Shown piece by piece: positions 25,647 through 37,525 of a DNA stretch of 64,000 nt. The stretch's first letter is position 1; every line of letters begins with the position of its first letter. Position numbers and translations under genes: made by a program. The notes under the pieces are model-generated. The model was given only the letters and a program-made list of their open reading frames with translations, made no database searches and was not told where the DNA came from. The stretch is from NCBI RefSeq assembly GCF_017488845.2, contig NZ_CP083374.1, positions 591,501 through 655,500 on the forward strand. The letters are read 5' to 3'. The DNA is from Ensifer canadensis (GTDB lineage Bacteria; Pseudomonadota; Alphaproteobacteria; Rhizobiales; Rhizobiaceae).

Positions 25647-25973
25647 TCAGTCGATGTAGACCACGACGTAGCGCCCACCATAGGGCTGGTAATAGACCCC
25701 GCCGCAGCGCCAAATCACAACGCCGTTGACACTGGTCCTGACACAGCCGGTGGGCAGCGCGGCGACGTAGACAGTGGAGCGGCGGATTACGCGGCGGGTG
25801 GTGCGACGCGCAACACCGGCAACGCTGCCCGGGGTCGCGGGGTGCCCAACGACCGCCTGGGCCTCCGATACGAACGAGCCGAACGGCATCGGTACAAGAT
25901 GGTCGCCGACGAGCAGGGCGAGGCCGACGACTGTGGCGCAAAGGATCTTTCCGTACATCTTGCGCATCTTCAT
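25647..25973 (-). CDS. small exported protein with GC...C and YYxPYxGRYVVVYID motif
   Basis: A 108-aa protein: an N-terminal hydrophobic signal (about 8-40 ending SEAQA), an Arg/Thr-rich middle, then a compact C-terminal motif with two Cys (GCVRTSVNGVVIWRCGG) and VYYQPYGGRYVVVYID. Several short rhizobial exported proteins share this tail, from memory, without known function. Its start overlaps the DUF2092 stop by four bases (ATGA), so the two are made together. Confidence 0.8.
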   Translation of the reverse strand: MKMRKMYGKILCATVVGLALLVGDHLVPMPFGSFVSEAQAVVGHPATPGSVAGVARRTTRRVIRRSTVYVAALPTGCVRTSVNGVVIWRCGGVYYQPYGGRYVVVYID

Positions 25974-26770
25974 TCTCCCACCTCCAGCGATATGTCGCCG
26001 GTGACGTCTGCATGTATCTGTTCGAGTTTCCTAGCGTTCGCTGGCGGCGTGAATTTAAACTGAGCGCCGCCGATGGCGCCTGCCTTCCAGTCGCTGAGCC
26101 GGAGCGAGTATTCCGGCGCTCCGGTTACCCATTTGGTCGTGATGACATATTTGAGCGGCAACGGTTTGTTGCCCTTGCTGACCCAGATCTGCCAGTCGAC
26201 AATATCTGTTCTGAAGGCGAGGTGATCGCACTCGACCCCGCCAAGGAATGCCGACCCCACGTGAGTACCCTTGGTAACCCCGTCGGTAAGGACGGTATAG
26301 GGGTCGCTTGCGAGCAGGTCGGCTCCCGGTGCATCGAGTCCAGTAGCGGCGCGAAGTTCATCTGCTGCCTCTTCAACACTTGGTCCCGAACTTTGCAGCT
26401 GCGCGTAGACGTTCATGCCTTTGCTGTGGAGCGAGATCGTGCTGCCGTCGAACACCACCTCCGCATCGGCGAATGGCCCTTGGCGCGTCAACAGAAAACC
26501 CTTGGTGCGATCGAGCGCAATAGTACCCGATGCGCTGTACTGGATCTTCTGTCCCTCAAGGTCGACGATTTCCTGGTCTGCGTCATAGGTGACGCTAAGA
26601 GACGGCATCGATTTGAGATTGTCGCTCATCGCAGCGAGAATCTTGGCAGCTTCGGGTTCTATCGCGTCCTGGGCCGAAGCGGACCACGCCGCCGCACAGG
26701 CGGCCGCCGCTATGATCAACGTATACGGGCGCCAGGTTGCATCAGGCCATTTCAGTTTCAATTTTCTCAT
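25970..26770 (-). CDS. exported DUF2092 protein
   Basis: A 266-aa periplasmic protein with an N-terminal signal (about 14-34, ending SASAQ). It has the DUF2092 pattern: EAAKILAAMSDNLKSMPSLS, a beta-rich body (IALDRTKGFLLTRQG) and GAQFKFTPPANARKLEQ near the C-terminus. The fold is predicted to be LolA/LppX-like in this family, suggesting lipid or lipoprotein handling (family knowledge, not shown). It heads an operon with the small exported protein at 25647. The divergent AraC gene at 26935 may regulate it. Confidence 0.85.
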   Translation of the reverse strand: MRKLKLKWPDATWRPYTLIIAAAACAAAWSASAQDAIEPEAAKILAAMSDNLKSMPSLSVTYDADQEIVDLEGQKIQYSASGTIALDRTKGFLLTRQGPFADAEVVFDGSTISLHSKGMNVYAQLQSSGPSVEEAADELRAATGLDAPGADLLASDPYTVLTDGVTKGTHVGSAFLGGVECDHLAFRTDIVDWQIWVSKGNKPLPLKYVITTKWVTGAPEYSLRLSDWKAGAIGGAQFKFTPPANARKLEQIHADVTGDISLEVGE

Positions 26771-26934
26771 CCGCTATCCTCAGACATCGCTCCTCCGACT
26801 TGGCACGTCCACCAACGGCCGTTTCGGGTCTCGCTTCCAAAACGCCTTCCGACCGAAAGCATTCCAAATCAATAATATACTGCTATAGCAACGCTTCTTA
26901 CGTCTTGCCTTTTCACGCCAATTTAGCGTTGTGA

Positions 26935-27909
26935 GTGTTGAATACTGCACCTTCGATCAGGATCAGGACGTTCTTGGCCATCGCGCCGTATCTGGCGAAG
27001 CACGATGTCTCGGCGATTGAGTTCTGCAAACGCCTCGGCATTTCGCCAAACGTGTTCCAGAATGCCGATGGCTGGCTTGCGCGCGCGCAGTGCTTTCGCT
27101 TGGGCAATGAGCTGGCGGCTGTCGCGGGGGACCCGTTCGCTGGCGCGCATATCGGCTCGTCGACCGACCTGCGTGAGTTCGGCGGGTGGGGACAATCCGT
27201 TCTGGCAGCGAGGGATGTGGCCCACGCTTGCGCGCTCGCGTCCGACAATGTGTCCTCGATCCACCGCGGTTCGGATGTACGCTTCCTGGTGGAGGGCAAA
27301 ACCGCGCGAATCGTCTTTCGCTTCACGGACCGTTGCGAATTCGATCCCAGGCAGTTCATCTTCGGCAGTCTCGCGGTTCTGCGAAAAGTGCCGCTTTTGG
27401 CGGGCGAAGCGTCCGGAATAAGGGTTCGACTGACCGCGACAAAAACACGAGGGGCCGAGGCACTCGAAGAGTGCTGGGGTCCCAATATCGAATTGGGGTG
27501 CGAGCACGACATGATCGAAATTGATCGGGAGTTGCTCGATCTGCCTCTCAAAACGCGGGAAACCGGCCCCTCAAAGGCGACGGCGGCCCTGATCTCGACG
27601 GTAGAGGTGGCGCGGCTGCTCAGCGACAGACTCTCCCTCGAGCGTGAACTTAGCTTGAAGGCCGTGGCAGCAAGAGTTCGGATGTCCGCCCGCACCCTGC
27701 AGAGGCGCCTGAAATACTGCGGCGTCGAGTTCGAGGAGCTGCTTGATGAGACTCGGCGAAGCGAGGCTATCCGGCTCATCCGCGAAGGAGGTCACAGCAT
27801 GACCGAGATCGCCTATAGGGTAGGTTACAGCGATCCCGCTCATTTCACGCGCGCGTTTAGACGTTGGACTGGGATGGCGCCATCTCGATTTCCTCCAGAC
27901 CATCAATGA
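26935..27909 (+). CDS. AraC-family transcriptional regulator
   Basis: A 324-aa regulator with an Arabinose_bd/OruR-type N-terminal domain (about 15-200) and a C-terminal AraC HTH (about 235-318: MSARTLQRRLKYCGVEFEEL, then AYRVGYSDPAHFTRAFRRWT, then MAPSRF). The start is GTG 26935, with no clear ribosome site; a later start is possible. It is divergent from the DUF2092 operon across 164 bases, where a shared control region is likely. Confidence 0.88.
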   Translation: MLNTAPSIRIRTFLAIAPYLAKHDVSAIEFCKRLGISPNVFQNADGWLARAQCFRLGNELAAVAGDPFAGAHIGSSTDLREFGGWGQSVLAARDVAHACALASDNVSSIHRGSDVRFLVEGKTARIVFRFTDRCEFDPRQFIFGSLAVLRKVPLLAGEASGIRVRLTATKTRGAEALEECWGPNIELGCEHDMIEIDRELLDLPLKTRETGPSKATAALISTVEVARLLSDRLSLERELSLKAVAARVRMSARTLQRRLKYCGVEFEELLDETRRSEAIRLIREGGHSMTEIAYRVGYSDPAHFTRAFRRWTGMAPSRFPPDHQ

Positions 27910-28536
27910 GATAGATAAATGGAAGTCGTGCAAACATTGGCTTCCCTCCTTGCATGATTGTTTGGCGTTTTATGGTCTTAGGGGTGCCCCCCTCGGGATG
28001 CGAGCCACGACACTCCTCCCAGAGGACGAGCAAGGCGACACCTGGCTTCTTGAGCTCGACAGCAAGATCGGCCCAGTTCGGCTCGACGCGTCTTCAGGTG
28101 AGATCTAGCGCCGTGCCGTCGCACTGGCTGGCCTCGATGCGCTGCAGGAGCTTGCACGAGCTACTGAATGTTTCCTTAAACCGTATTCGATTTAAGGATA
28201 AAACATGGAGTAATTCAAAGTGCTACAGCGGTCTGTGCGCGTCTAATAAGACGCGCCGCGTTGTAGGACCTTAGTCCGAGACGGACCGGCAAAGGTCGTA
28301 GGTGCGTTGCCGAATCTCACTCCCCATGCATACTCGGGCAGGCAAAGCGCCCACGGAACAACGGCCCGCCCCGCCGCCGTGAGCGCGAGTGGTCCCAGAG
28401 CGAAGGCCCCCAAGCCCAATACCGCAGCGCTCTGGGACCCGCCTTCTGGCGCAACTGCCCGCCCTCTAGAATCTCTCGCATCACTTTCAGGTCTCCCGAC
28501 TGCTGACTACGGTCGGGGCTTTCTGGCGCTGAAGAT
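27910..28536. other. gene-poor region
   Basis: Apart from the palindromic element at 28171-28268 I see no convincing gene on either strand. Short open frames here have no ribosome sites or family likeness. Confidence 0.5.
28171..28268 (+). repeat. two-hairpin palindromic intergenic element (RIME-like)
   Basis: It has two palindromes. The first is CCTTAAA (28174-28180) with TTTAAGG (28191-28197). The second is nested: outer arms CTACAGCG (28223-28230) and CGTTGTAG (28259-28266), and an inner perfect 8-bp stem GCGCGTCT/AGACGCGC (28237-28244/28249-28256) with the four-base loop AATA. The spacing sequence TAATTCAAAGTG is also typical of an element I remember as abundant in rhizobial genomes. Rhizobium intergenic mosaic elements (RIME) are described as having two large palindromes; identity with them is inference. 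Confidence 0.65.
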
Positions 28537-28610
28537 TGGTTGCGGCGACAGGATTCGAACCTGCGACCTCCAATTTATGAGGCTGGCGAGCTACCGGGCT
28601 CCACGCCGTA
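28537..28610 (-). tRNA. degenerate initiator-like tRNA-Met (CAU anticodon), possible pseudo-tRNA
   Basis: Read on the minus strand, 74 bases fold as a tRNA. The acceptor is TACGGCG/CGCCGCA (one A.C mismatch at pair 2), the D stem GAGC/GCTC with a short six-base loop containing GG, the anticodon loop CTCATAA (CAU) on a poor stem (CCAGC/ATTGG), the T stem GCAGG/CCTGT with loop TTCGAAT, then discriminator A and an encoded CCA. It resembles rhizobial initiator tRNA (GGAGC...CCGGTAGCTCG, CTCATAA, GGTCGCAGGTTCGAATCC). It has lost about three D-loop bases and the three G:C pairs that mark initiators. Probably non-functional or specialised. Confidence 0.6.
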
Positions 28611-29126
28611 GACCGGTCAGATGGCCGTTCCGCGCCTCGCTATCAGGCATGTGCCCCCTATTGGAGCGCCTTGCCTGTCGGCTTTTCTGTTTGCAAACAG
28701 CCCCGATTAGCCGGAAACGCGCTGTCGCTAGCCGGGGAGTATGCCGAGCTGGTGCACTACTCGGGAAGCCAGTCTTTCGCCGTAACGCGCTTGTGCTGGG
28801 CGACGGCTCAGCGATCAATCCGCATCGGCTTTCGCCTTCCTGATTTGAGTGAGGCATTGCCTCGAATTGTTGTCGGATCCATCCACCTCTCCGGCGGAAG
28901 GCAAAGGTCGCCATTACCAATGCGGGATCAGAAATAGGTGGGCCACTTTCAAGCGACTACTAAAGCGCGCGAACGAGCCGCGAACAACCACAGGACGAAG
29001 AGTGTCCACCTACCCCGAGATTAACCTGCTTGCAGTAGGAACAAATAGTGAAAGGCGATCACCCTACCGCATAGCCGGCGGTCATTGAGGTTTGGAACCG
29101 ATGACCGCCGCCCAATGGCAGCCTGA
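28611..29126. other. gene-poor region upstream of the tRNA-like element
   Basis: No supported gene. No integrase or direct repeat of the tRNA 3' end was found nearby, so there is no visible integrated element. Confidence 0.45.
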
Positions 29127-29597
29127 TCAATAGTATGGCGACACGCACTCCTGGCGCGGCCCATAATACGGCTGGAAGGTATTGTCGTAGGCGCTGTATG
29201 AACGATAGCGGTCATAGCACCATTCGACATGGGCTGAGGGCGCGTTCGAATAGGCTCGGCGGGGCGGCGACGCGATCGCACCACCGATAACGACGCCTGC
29301 TCCAAATGCAGCAAGAGGATACCACCAGCCGTCACTGTGCCGACGATACCCGTCCCGCCGGTAACGGTAGCCGTTATAGCCGTTATAGTAGCCGTATCGA
29401 GGCCCCGAATTGTAACGGTACCCGTTGTACCCGCGCGAATGCGGCGGGCCACCATAGTGACCTGGCTTGTGGTGGATCAGTTCCACAGCTTGGGAGTTCG
29501 GCTGCGCTACTGACACAGGAGATACAGGCAGAGCCTGTGCCGGTACCGTCGTTAGGGCCGTGGCAACTGCGACGAACACCGCACCTATTCTTTTCAT
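29127..29597 (-). CDS. BA14K-family exported protein
   Basis: A 156-aa protein with a signal peptide (about 1-22, ending PAQA), a Tyr/Gly/Arg-rich low-complexity middle ([20 protein letters not shown]), one hydrophobic segment ([16 protein letters not shown]) and the BA14K C-terminal motif ([25 protein letters not shown]). The family is named for the immunoreactive 14-kDa Brucella protein and is common in Rhizobiales. It may have lectin-like or envelope roles. It appears to stand alone. Confidence 0.88.
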   Translation of the reverse strand: MKRIGAVFVAVATALTTVPAQALPVSPVSVAQPNSQAVELIHHKPGHYGGPPHSRGYNGYRYNSGPRYGYYNGYNGYRYRRDGYRRHSDGWWYPLAAFGAGVVIGGAIASPPRRAYSNAPSAHVEWCYDRYRSYSAYDNTFQPYYGPRQECVSPYY

Positions 29598-29699
29598 GAC
29601 ATCATCCGATCGTTCTTTACCGGATCATTTTCCGGCACCTGCCATGAACGCAGGATGAACGCGGGTGGTTTGGCACAGCATCGAGCGTTAAAGCTCCAG

Positions 29700-30833
29700 T
29701 CACCGGGCTCGCTGGATTTCATCCAGGAGCCATTCCCTGAACGCGCGAATCTTGCGGGAATTCTCCCGTTCCTCCGGATAGACAAGCCAAAGGCTGGTTC
29801 CGTTGCGGGCGATGACATTGAAAAGCTGCACCAAACGTCCGGCCTTGATGTCCGGCGCGAAGAAGGCTGGCGTAAGCAGTGCAACACCTTGTCCGGCGAG
29901 CGCGGCCTGGCTGACCACTATCTGCGTGTTGAAAAAGACCGCCGAGGAGATTTTTGGCTCGGAATCCGCAAATCCTGCCGCCTTGAACCAAGCTCGCCAC
30001 CAGTCATCATCTCTTAGCAACGGCAGCGCAAGGAGATCAGAAGGTGCCGATATGTTGCCAGCCCCTGCCAAGAAATCTGGGCTGCAGAATGGAGCGAACT
30101 CCTCGGCCATTAGCTCATGAGATACCAGACCTGGCCAGCGACCGTTACCCGCGCGAATACCGACATCGAACGGCTCGCGCGCAAAATCGACCACGCGGCT
30201 CATAACTTCCAGTCTCAATTCAAGATCGCGATGGGCGGTCTGGAACGCCCCGAGGCGCGGTGCCAGCCAATTGGTCGCGAAGGTGTGGATCGCGGTAATC
30301 GAGAGCAAGTTCTCGGATGTCCATGGTATGGACACGCGAAAAGCATGTATGGGCCTGGCTATGTTCTTTAGCCTTTGAGGTCCAATATCCACGTATGGCA
30401 GAGGCAGCTTTCGTTCGACATGTTCATAGACACTGCTGGACAGGCAGACTCCGCCTGGTTCTGCCACTCCCTCCAGACGCACGGCGATGTTGACACCGTC
30501 TCCAAAGAGATTGCCGCCATCGGACAGGACGTCACCGAGATTGATGCCGATGCGAAATCTCATCTTGTTGTTCTCGGGAAGATCAAGAGAGCGCTCAGCC
30601 AGATCGTTCTGAATATCGACCGCAGCCCGCACTGCCTCGACCGCACTGGCGAATTCCGCCAGCACGCTGTCGCCTGCCCCTGCGAATATCCGACCGCGAT
30701 GTTTGGAGACTAGCTCAGCGATAACAGTCTAGCAGATGCAGAACGCGGCGTGAGTCCGTTCCTCATCAACCTCCATAAGTCGGCTGTAGCCGACAACATC
30801 GGCAGCGAGGATAACGGTTAGGTGGCGCTCCAT
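29700..30833 (-). pseudogene. chimera: class III cyclase fragment fused to LysR effector domain, with in-frame stop
   Basis: ATG 30833 begins a class III adenylate/guanylate cyclase (MERHLTVILAADVVGYSRLM). An in-frame TAG at 30729-30731 interrupts it, and the same frame then continues (RGRIFAGAGDSVLAEFAS, MRFRIGINLGDVL) through NIARPIHAFRV. There it passes in frame, without a stop, into a GcvA-like LysR substrate-binding domain (LLSITAIHTFATNWLAPRLG to the stop at 29700). The LysR helix-turn-helix is missing. This looks like a deletion or recombination joining two genes. A 321-aa product from an internal start is theoretically possible but would lack the cyclase N-terminal metal site and the LysR DNA-binding domain. 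Confidence 0.75.
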
Positions 30834-31147
30834 AGCGGGAATGAGGATACCGAACTACGAGGCGTAATGCCATTGCCCCGGCAATCCGCCAACGGCATAG
30901 ATTTCACCTCCAACGCGATTGACGTGCTATTGTGCTGCGTGCGTCTACCGTCGACGTAGCGTTGAACCGTGGCGGCGACGGCCTCGAAATCATCGGCGGA
31001 GATGGTCTTGATGTTTTGCGCCACGACTGGCTCCCTTTTCTGCGCCAAGGCTGGCGGCAGGACAGCCCGCGTTGGCCGAGATAGACGATTGTCCGTGGCT
31101 GTCGTAAACTGATTGATGACGGCAACGGTCCCTTCGGGAGCGAGCGA
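30834..31147. other. divergent gap between two cyclase-type genes
   Basis: 314 bases between the broken cyclase (minus) and the DUF4242-cyclase (plus). I see no gene or strong repeat, only presumed promoter sequence. Confidence 0.4.
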
Positions 31148-31963
31148 ATGCCTATCTTCATGGACCGGCACGATCTTGCGGGCGCCTCCGCTGCGGATGT
31201 CGCCGAAGCGCACCTTAAAGATCTCAGCATACAGGATCAGTATGGCGTCAAGTTCCTGACCTACTGGTTCGACCACCGGCGAGGAACGACCTTCTGTCTT
31301 ATAGATGCACCGGACGCCGAAACCGCGCAGTGCGTCCACCGCGAGGCTCACGGGTTCGTAGCCGGCGAAGTCGTGGAGGTAGCGCTATCGGCTGTCGAGG
31401 CTTTTCTGGGCCGAATACAGGACCCGGAGGCTGCGGGGCTGTCCGCGAAGGAAATGGATGCCGGTCACCGGGCGATCCTTTTCACCGACATCGTTGGATC
31501 AACCGAAATGACATCACGGCTTGGCGATCGCATGGCAACTGAACTCGTGCGAGCTCATGACGCCCTCGTTCGTGGTTGCCTGAGCCAAACGGACGGCCGC
31601 GAGGTCAAGCACACCGGGGACGGAATCATGGCTGCGTTCCCCTCGACGGCATTTGCAGTCGATTGTGCGAGGGAGATCCAACGCGAGTTTCAGCGCTACA
31701 ACGCGGGCAATGGCGAGCCCATTCACATTCGCATCGGGCTGGACTGCGGCGAACCTGTCGAGGACAGCAATGACCTTTTTGGCACCACGGTCCAGCTGGC
31801 AGCGAGGCTTTGCGCGGCCGCGCGAAGCGACCAGATCCTGATATCTGAAAACATATTCCGAGAATATGACAACGCGGCCGTCTTCACCCATGGCATGCGC
31901 CATCACCTGAAGGGATTTGCAAAGCCTGTCCTGGCGTATCAGTGCGAATGGCTGAATGCGTGA
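31148..31963 (+). CDS. DUF4242-class III nucleotide cyclase fusion
   Basis: A 271-aa two-domain protein. Residues 1-85 match DUF4242 (MPIFMDRHDL, GVKFLTYWFDHRRGTTFCLI, AHGFVAGEVVEV), a small ferredoxin-like sensor domain linked in some proteins to metal binding. Residues 105-270 are a class III cyclase domain: ILFTDIVGST with metal-binding Asp114, EVKHTGDGIMAAF with Lys154 and second metal Asp158, and GTTVQLAARLCAAA with the transition-state Arg. The key catalytic residues therefore appear present. It is soluble, with no membrane segment. It probably makes cAMP (or cGMP) in response to a ligand or metal bound by the N-terminal domain; this link is inference. Confidence 0.88.
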   Translation: MPIFMDRHDLAGASAADVAEAHLKDLSIQDQYGVKFLTYWFDHRRGTTFCLIDAPDAETAQCVHREAHGFVAGEVVEVALSAVEAFLGRIQDPEAAGLSAKEMDAGHRAILFTDIVGSTEMTSRLGDRMATELVRAHDALVRGCLSQTDGREVKHTGDGIMAAFPSTAFAVDCAREIQREFQRYNAGNGEPIHIRIGLDCGEPVEDSNDLFGTTVQLAARLCAAARSDQILISENIFREYDNAAVFTHGMRHHLKGFAKPVLAYQCEWLNA

Positions 31964-32036
31964 AGCGGATAGCTTGAAGCCCTGGAACGGCGTCTTCTGG
32001 CCCGCAAAGCAGCTGAGGCGCGACCTGCGCCGGGCC

Positions 32037-32964
<928 letters not shown>

Positions 32965-33180
32965 TCTCATGCCGAATTTTCGAATTTGACGTCATGGATC
33001 CCCCATGCAAATTTCGTTGTCAAGCGAGGGCACTCCATTGGCTGGCTGAGGACTTTAGACAGGGTCCGGCTGGCGGCGGCACCTTCTCATCACAATCGAA
33101 AACCTTAAGAACCGGCGCTCCATCGGGCGCCGAAACGATGACGCATGCAAACATGCGCAGGGAACCGAAAGGCTGAATTG

Positions 33181-33894
33181 GTGGGTTACTTGCAGCTCAT
33201 GGGCTTTAGCCCCGAAGGGTGGGGATACGATATGCTGGCGGCGACCGGCATGACGGTCTCGGTCGCAATCAGCGGGTTTCTTGCCGGCGGCATCCTGGGA
33301 TGCCTCGGCGCGGCGGCGACGTTCTCGCGGTTCGCCGCGCTGCGTTTCGTCGCTGCGTCCTATACGACCGTGCTTCGCGGCATTCCCGACCTGCTCGTCA
33401 TCTACCTCTTCTATTTCGGTTCGAGCTCGGTCATCTCAACGGTAGCGGCGATGTTCGGCGCCCAGGGTTTCGTGGGCGCACCGGCCTTTCTGACCGGAAC
33501 ACTTGCGATTGGCGTCGTTTCCGGCGCCTACCAGACGCAAGTGCTGCGAGGAGCGGTTCTGGCCCTTTCCAAGGGCGAGATCGAGGCAGGCCGGGCCTAT
33601 GGCATGCCGCCATTCCTGCTTTTTCGTCGCATCATCCTGCCACAGGCCGCCCGTTTCGCGATACCCGGTATCGGCAATGTCTGGCAGCTGGTGCTGAAGG
33701 AATCCGCGCTGATTTCGGTGATCGGGCTGGTTGAACTGATGCGTCAGGCCCAGATCGGCGCCGGATCCACCCGCCAGCCGTTCAGCTTCTACCTGACGGC
33801 GGCAGCGCTCTATCTGACGATCACCTTTGTCTCCGGCCGCGGGTTCCGTATCGCGGAACAGCGTGCAATGCGCGGTGTGAGGAAAGCTGTGTGA
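33181..33894 (+). CDS. opine/polar amino-acid ABC permease 1 (OccQ/HisQ-like)
   Basis: A 237-aa permease with about five membrane helices and the EAA loop GEIEAGRAYGMPPFLLFRRI followed by ILPQAARFAIPGIG. GTG 33181 is preferred (AAAGG upstream, and it gives the family-typical short N-terminus ending LMGFSPEGWG); an ATG at 33145 adds 12 residues. It is the first gene of the importer and pairs with the next permease. Confidence 0.9.
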   Translation: MGYLQLMGFSPEGWGYDMLAATGMTVSVAISGFLAGGILGCLGAAATFSRFAALRFVAASYTTVLRGIPDLLVIYLFYFGSSSVISTVAAMFGAQGFVGAPAFLTGTLAIGVVSGAYQTQVLRGAVLALSKGEIEAGRAYGMPPFLLFRRIILPQAARFAIPGIGNVWQLVLKESALISVIGLVELMRQAQIGAGSTRQPFSFYLTAAALYLTITFVSGRGFRIAEQRAMRGVRKAV

Positions 33895-34623
33895 TGGCGC
33901 TCGACCTTCCTTTCCTCGCGGACACTTTCCTGGCGCTTCTGACAGGCATCCCACTGGCGCTTCAGCTCGCCGCAACGTCCATCATCGCCGGCGGCATCCT
34001 TGCCTTCGGCCTCGCACTGATGCGGGTATCCGGGAGATGGTGGCTCGATGGCCCGGCCCAGATCTACATCTTCATCTTCCGCGGAACCCCACTCCTCGTG
34101 CAGATCTACATCATCTATTACGGCCTCAGCCAATTCGAGATGCTTCGGCACAGCTTCGCGTGGCCGTTCTTGCGGGAGGCCTATTGGTGCGCCGTCATCG
34201 CGCTTGCGCTCAACACCGCAGCCTATAGCGCGGAAATCATCCGCGGTGGCCTGATCTCGGTTCCTGCCGGCCAGGTGGAGGCGGCGCGCGCCTGCGGAAT
34301 GTCGAACACGACGCTGTTCCGGCGCATCGTGCTTCCGCTCGCCCTGCGGCAGATGCTGCCCGCCTATAGCAACGAAATCATCCTGATGACGAAGTCGACG
34401 GCACTCGCCTCGACGATCACGCTGATGGAGATCACCGGCATCGCCGCCAAGCTCATCTCGGCAAGCTATCGCCCCGTCGAGGTCTTCATCTGCGCCGGCG
34501 CCATCTATCTCACCATCAACTTCATCGTCGCACGGCTGTTCGCTGGCCTGGAGTACGTCTCGACGCCGGAGCGACGGACCCCGTCCGCGATGGGTTGCGC
34601 CTCCGAAACACGGAAGGAATGTC

Positions 34624-34631
<8 letters not shown>
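33894..34631 (+). CDS. opine/polar amino-acid ABC permease 2 (OccM/HisM-like)
   Basis: A 245-aa permease with the HisM-type start, FRGTPLLVQIYIIYYGL, and EAA loop GQVEAARACGMSNTTLFRRI. ATG 33894 shares a base with the preceding stop (TGATG) and has AGGAAAG upstream. It forms the membrane channel with the first permease. Its C-terminal tail (about 20 residues) overlaps the ATPase start by eight bases. Confidence 0.92.
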
Positions 34632-36335
<1,704 letters not shown>

Positions 36336-36347
36336 CGGACCCGAACC

Positions 36348-36372
36348 GGGTGCGGCGGCCTTAGCCGCACCC
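36348..36372 (+). terminator. 9-bp stem-loop after the binding-protein gene
   Basis: GGGTGCGGC, a seven-base loop and GCCGCACCC form a perfect stem between the binding-protein stop and the oxidase gene. There is no T-run. It probably attenuates the oxidase genes or protects the 3' end of the importer mRNA. Confidence 0.5.
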
Positions 36373-36400
36373 AACTCGCTGACAATATCGAGAATACTTC

Positions 36401-37525
36401 ATGGCACTTCTGGACGAATGCGAGATGGCCGTCGTGGGCGGCGGCCTCGTCGGCGCAGCATTGGCCTGGGGCCTTGCGCGATCCGGCACCCAAACCATGG
36501 TGCTGGACGGGGAAGACCTGGATCTCAGAGCATCGCGCACCAACTTTGCGCTGATCTGGGTGCAGGGCAAAGGTCTGGGCGCGCCGCATTATGCGCATTG
36601 GTCGAAGACTTCGGCCGAGCTCTGGCCCGAATTCGCGCAGACGCTTGCCGCCGATACCGGCATCGACGTGGCCTTGAGCCAGCGCGGCGGCTTTTCCTTC
36701 GCGCTGTCGGCTGAAGAACTCAGAGACTGGCGAATTGAGCTCGAAACCATCGCCGCGCAATCCATCGGAGAACCCGCCCCCTATGAAATATTCGATCCGC
36801 AGGCCCTTCGTGAACGCCTTCCCCTGATCGGTCGCGACGTCGTCGGTGCGATCTATTCGCCGACCGATGGCCATGTGAACTCGCTACGGCTCTTTCGCGC
36901 CCTTCATGCGGCCATGAAACATCGCGGCGTCGAGTATCGCGCCCATCGGCGCGTGGACCACATCGAACCGATAGCGGGAGGTTTTCGCCTGACGGGCGAA
37001 TGGGGTGGCGTGCGCGCGCGCCGCATCATCCTTGCCGCTGGTGTGGACAATGAGCGCCTCGCACCGATGGTCGGCCTTCGCGCGCCGCTCAAGCGCAGCA
37101 AAGGCCAGATTCTGGTGACCGAGAAATGCGCGCCGTTTTTCAGCTTTGCATCGACGACCATCCGCCAGGCCGACGAAGGTGGCGTGATGATCGGTGACAG
37201 CGAAGAGTGCACGAGCTCTGCCTTAACCACCAATCAGGACATCACCGCCGTGCTGGCAAGCCGCGCGATCCGTGTTTTCCCGACGCTGGCCGACGCCAAT
37301 GTCGTCAGAAGCTGGACCGGATTTCGCGTCAAGACCCAAGACGGCTTGCCGATCTACGAACAGTCTTTGACCCATCCGGGTGCCTTCATCGCCATCTGCC
37401 ATTCCGGCGTGACGCTGGCCGCCAATCATGCACTCGCCGTGGCCCCGCAAATCGCGGCGGGGACACTCTCAAGCGCCCTGTCTCCCTTTCATTCGCGGAG
37501 GTTCGATGCTCCTAAGAACGCGTGA
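36401..37525 (+). CDS. FAD oxidoreductase, opine-oxidase subunit B-like
   Basis: A 374-aa DadA/DAO-family flavoprotein with the N-terminal Rossmann motif VVGGGLVGAALAWGLA and a C-terminal GCHSGVTLAANHALAV-like FAD-closing segment (CHSGVTLAANHA). It resembles OoxB/NoxB, the small FAD subunit of octopine and nopaline oxidases. These use three polypeptides: this one, a larger FAD/NAD subunit and a small 2Fe-2S protein, all three of which are encoded here in a row. Reaction expected: oxidative cleavage of a secondary-amine amino-acid conjugate to amino acid plus keto acid. Confidence 0.88.
   Translation: MALLDECEMAVVGGGLVGAALAWGLARSGTQTMVLDGEDLDLRASRTNFALIWVQGKGLGAPHYAHWSKTSAELWPEFAQTLAADTGIDVALSQRGGFSFALSAEELRDWRIELETIAAQSIGEPAPYEIFDPQALRERLPLIGRDVVGAIYSPTDGHVNSLRLFRALHAAMKHRGVEYRAHRRVDHIEPIAGGFRLTGEWGGVRARRIILAAGVDNERLAPMVGLRAPLKRSKGQILVTEKCAPFFSFASTTIRQADEGGVMIGDSEECTSSALTTNQDITAVLASRAIRVFPTLADANVVRSWTGFRVKTQDGLPIYEQSLTHPGAFIAICHSGVTLAANHALAVAPQIAAGTLSSALSPFHSRRFDAPKNA

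Noticed and set aside
28537..29126. Integrated genomic island at the tRNA-like element
   Set aside because: No integrase and no direct repeat of the tRNA 3' end seen in the neighbouring sequence.
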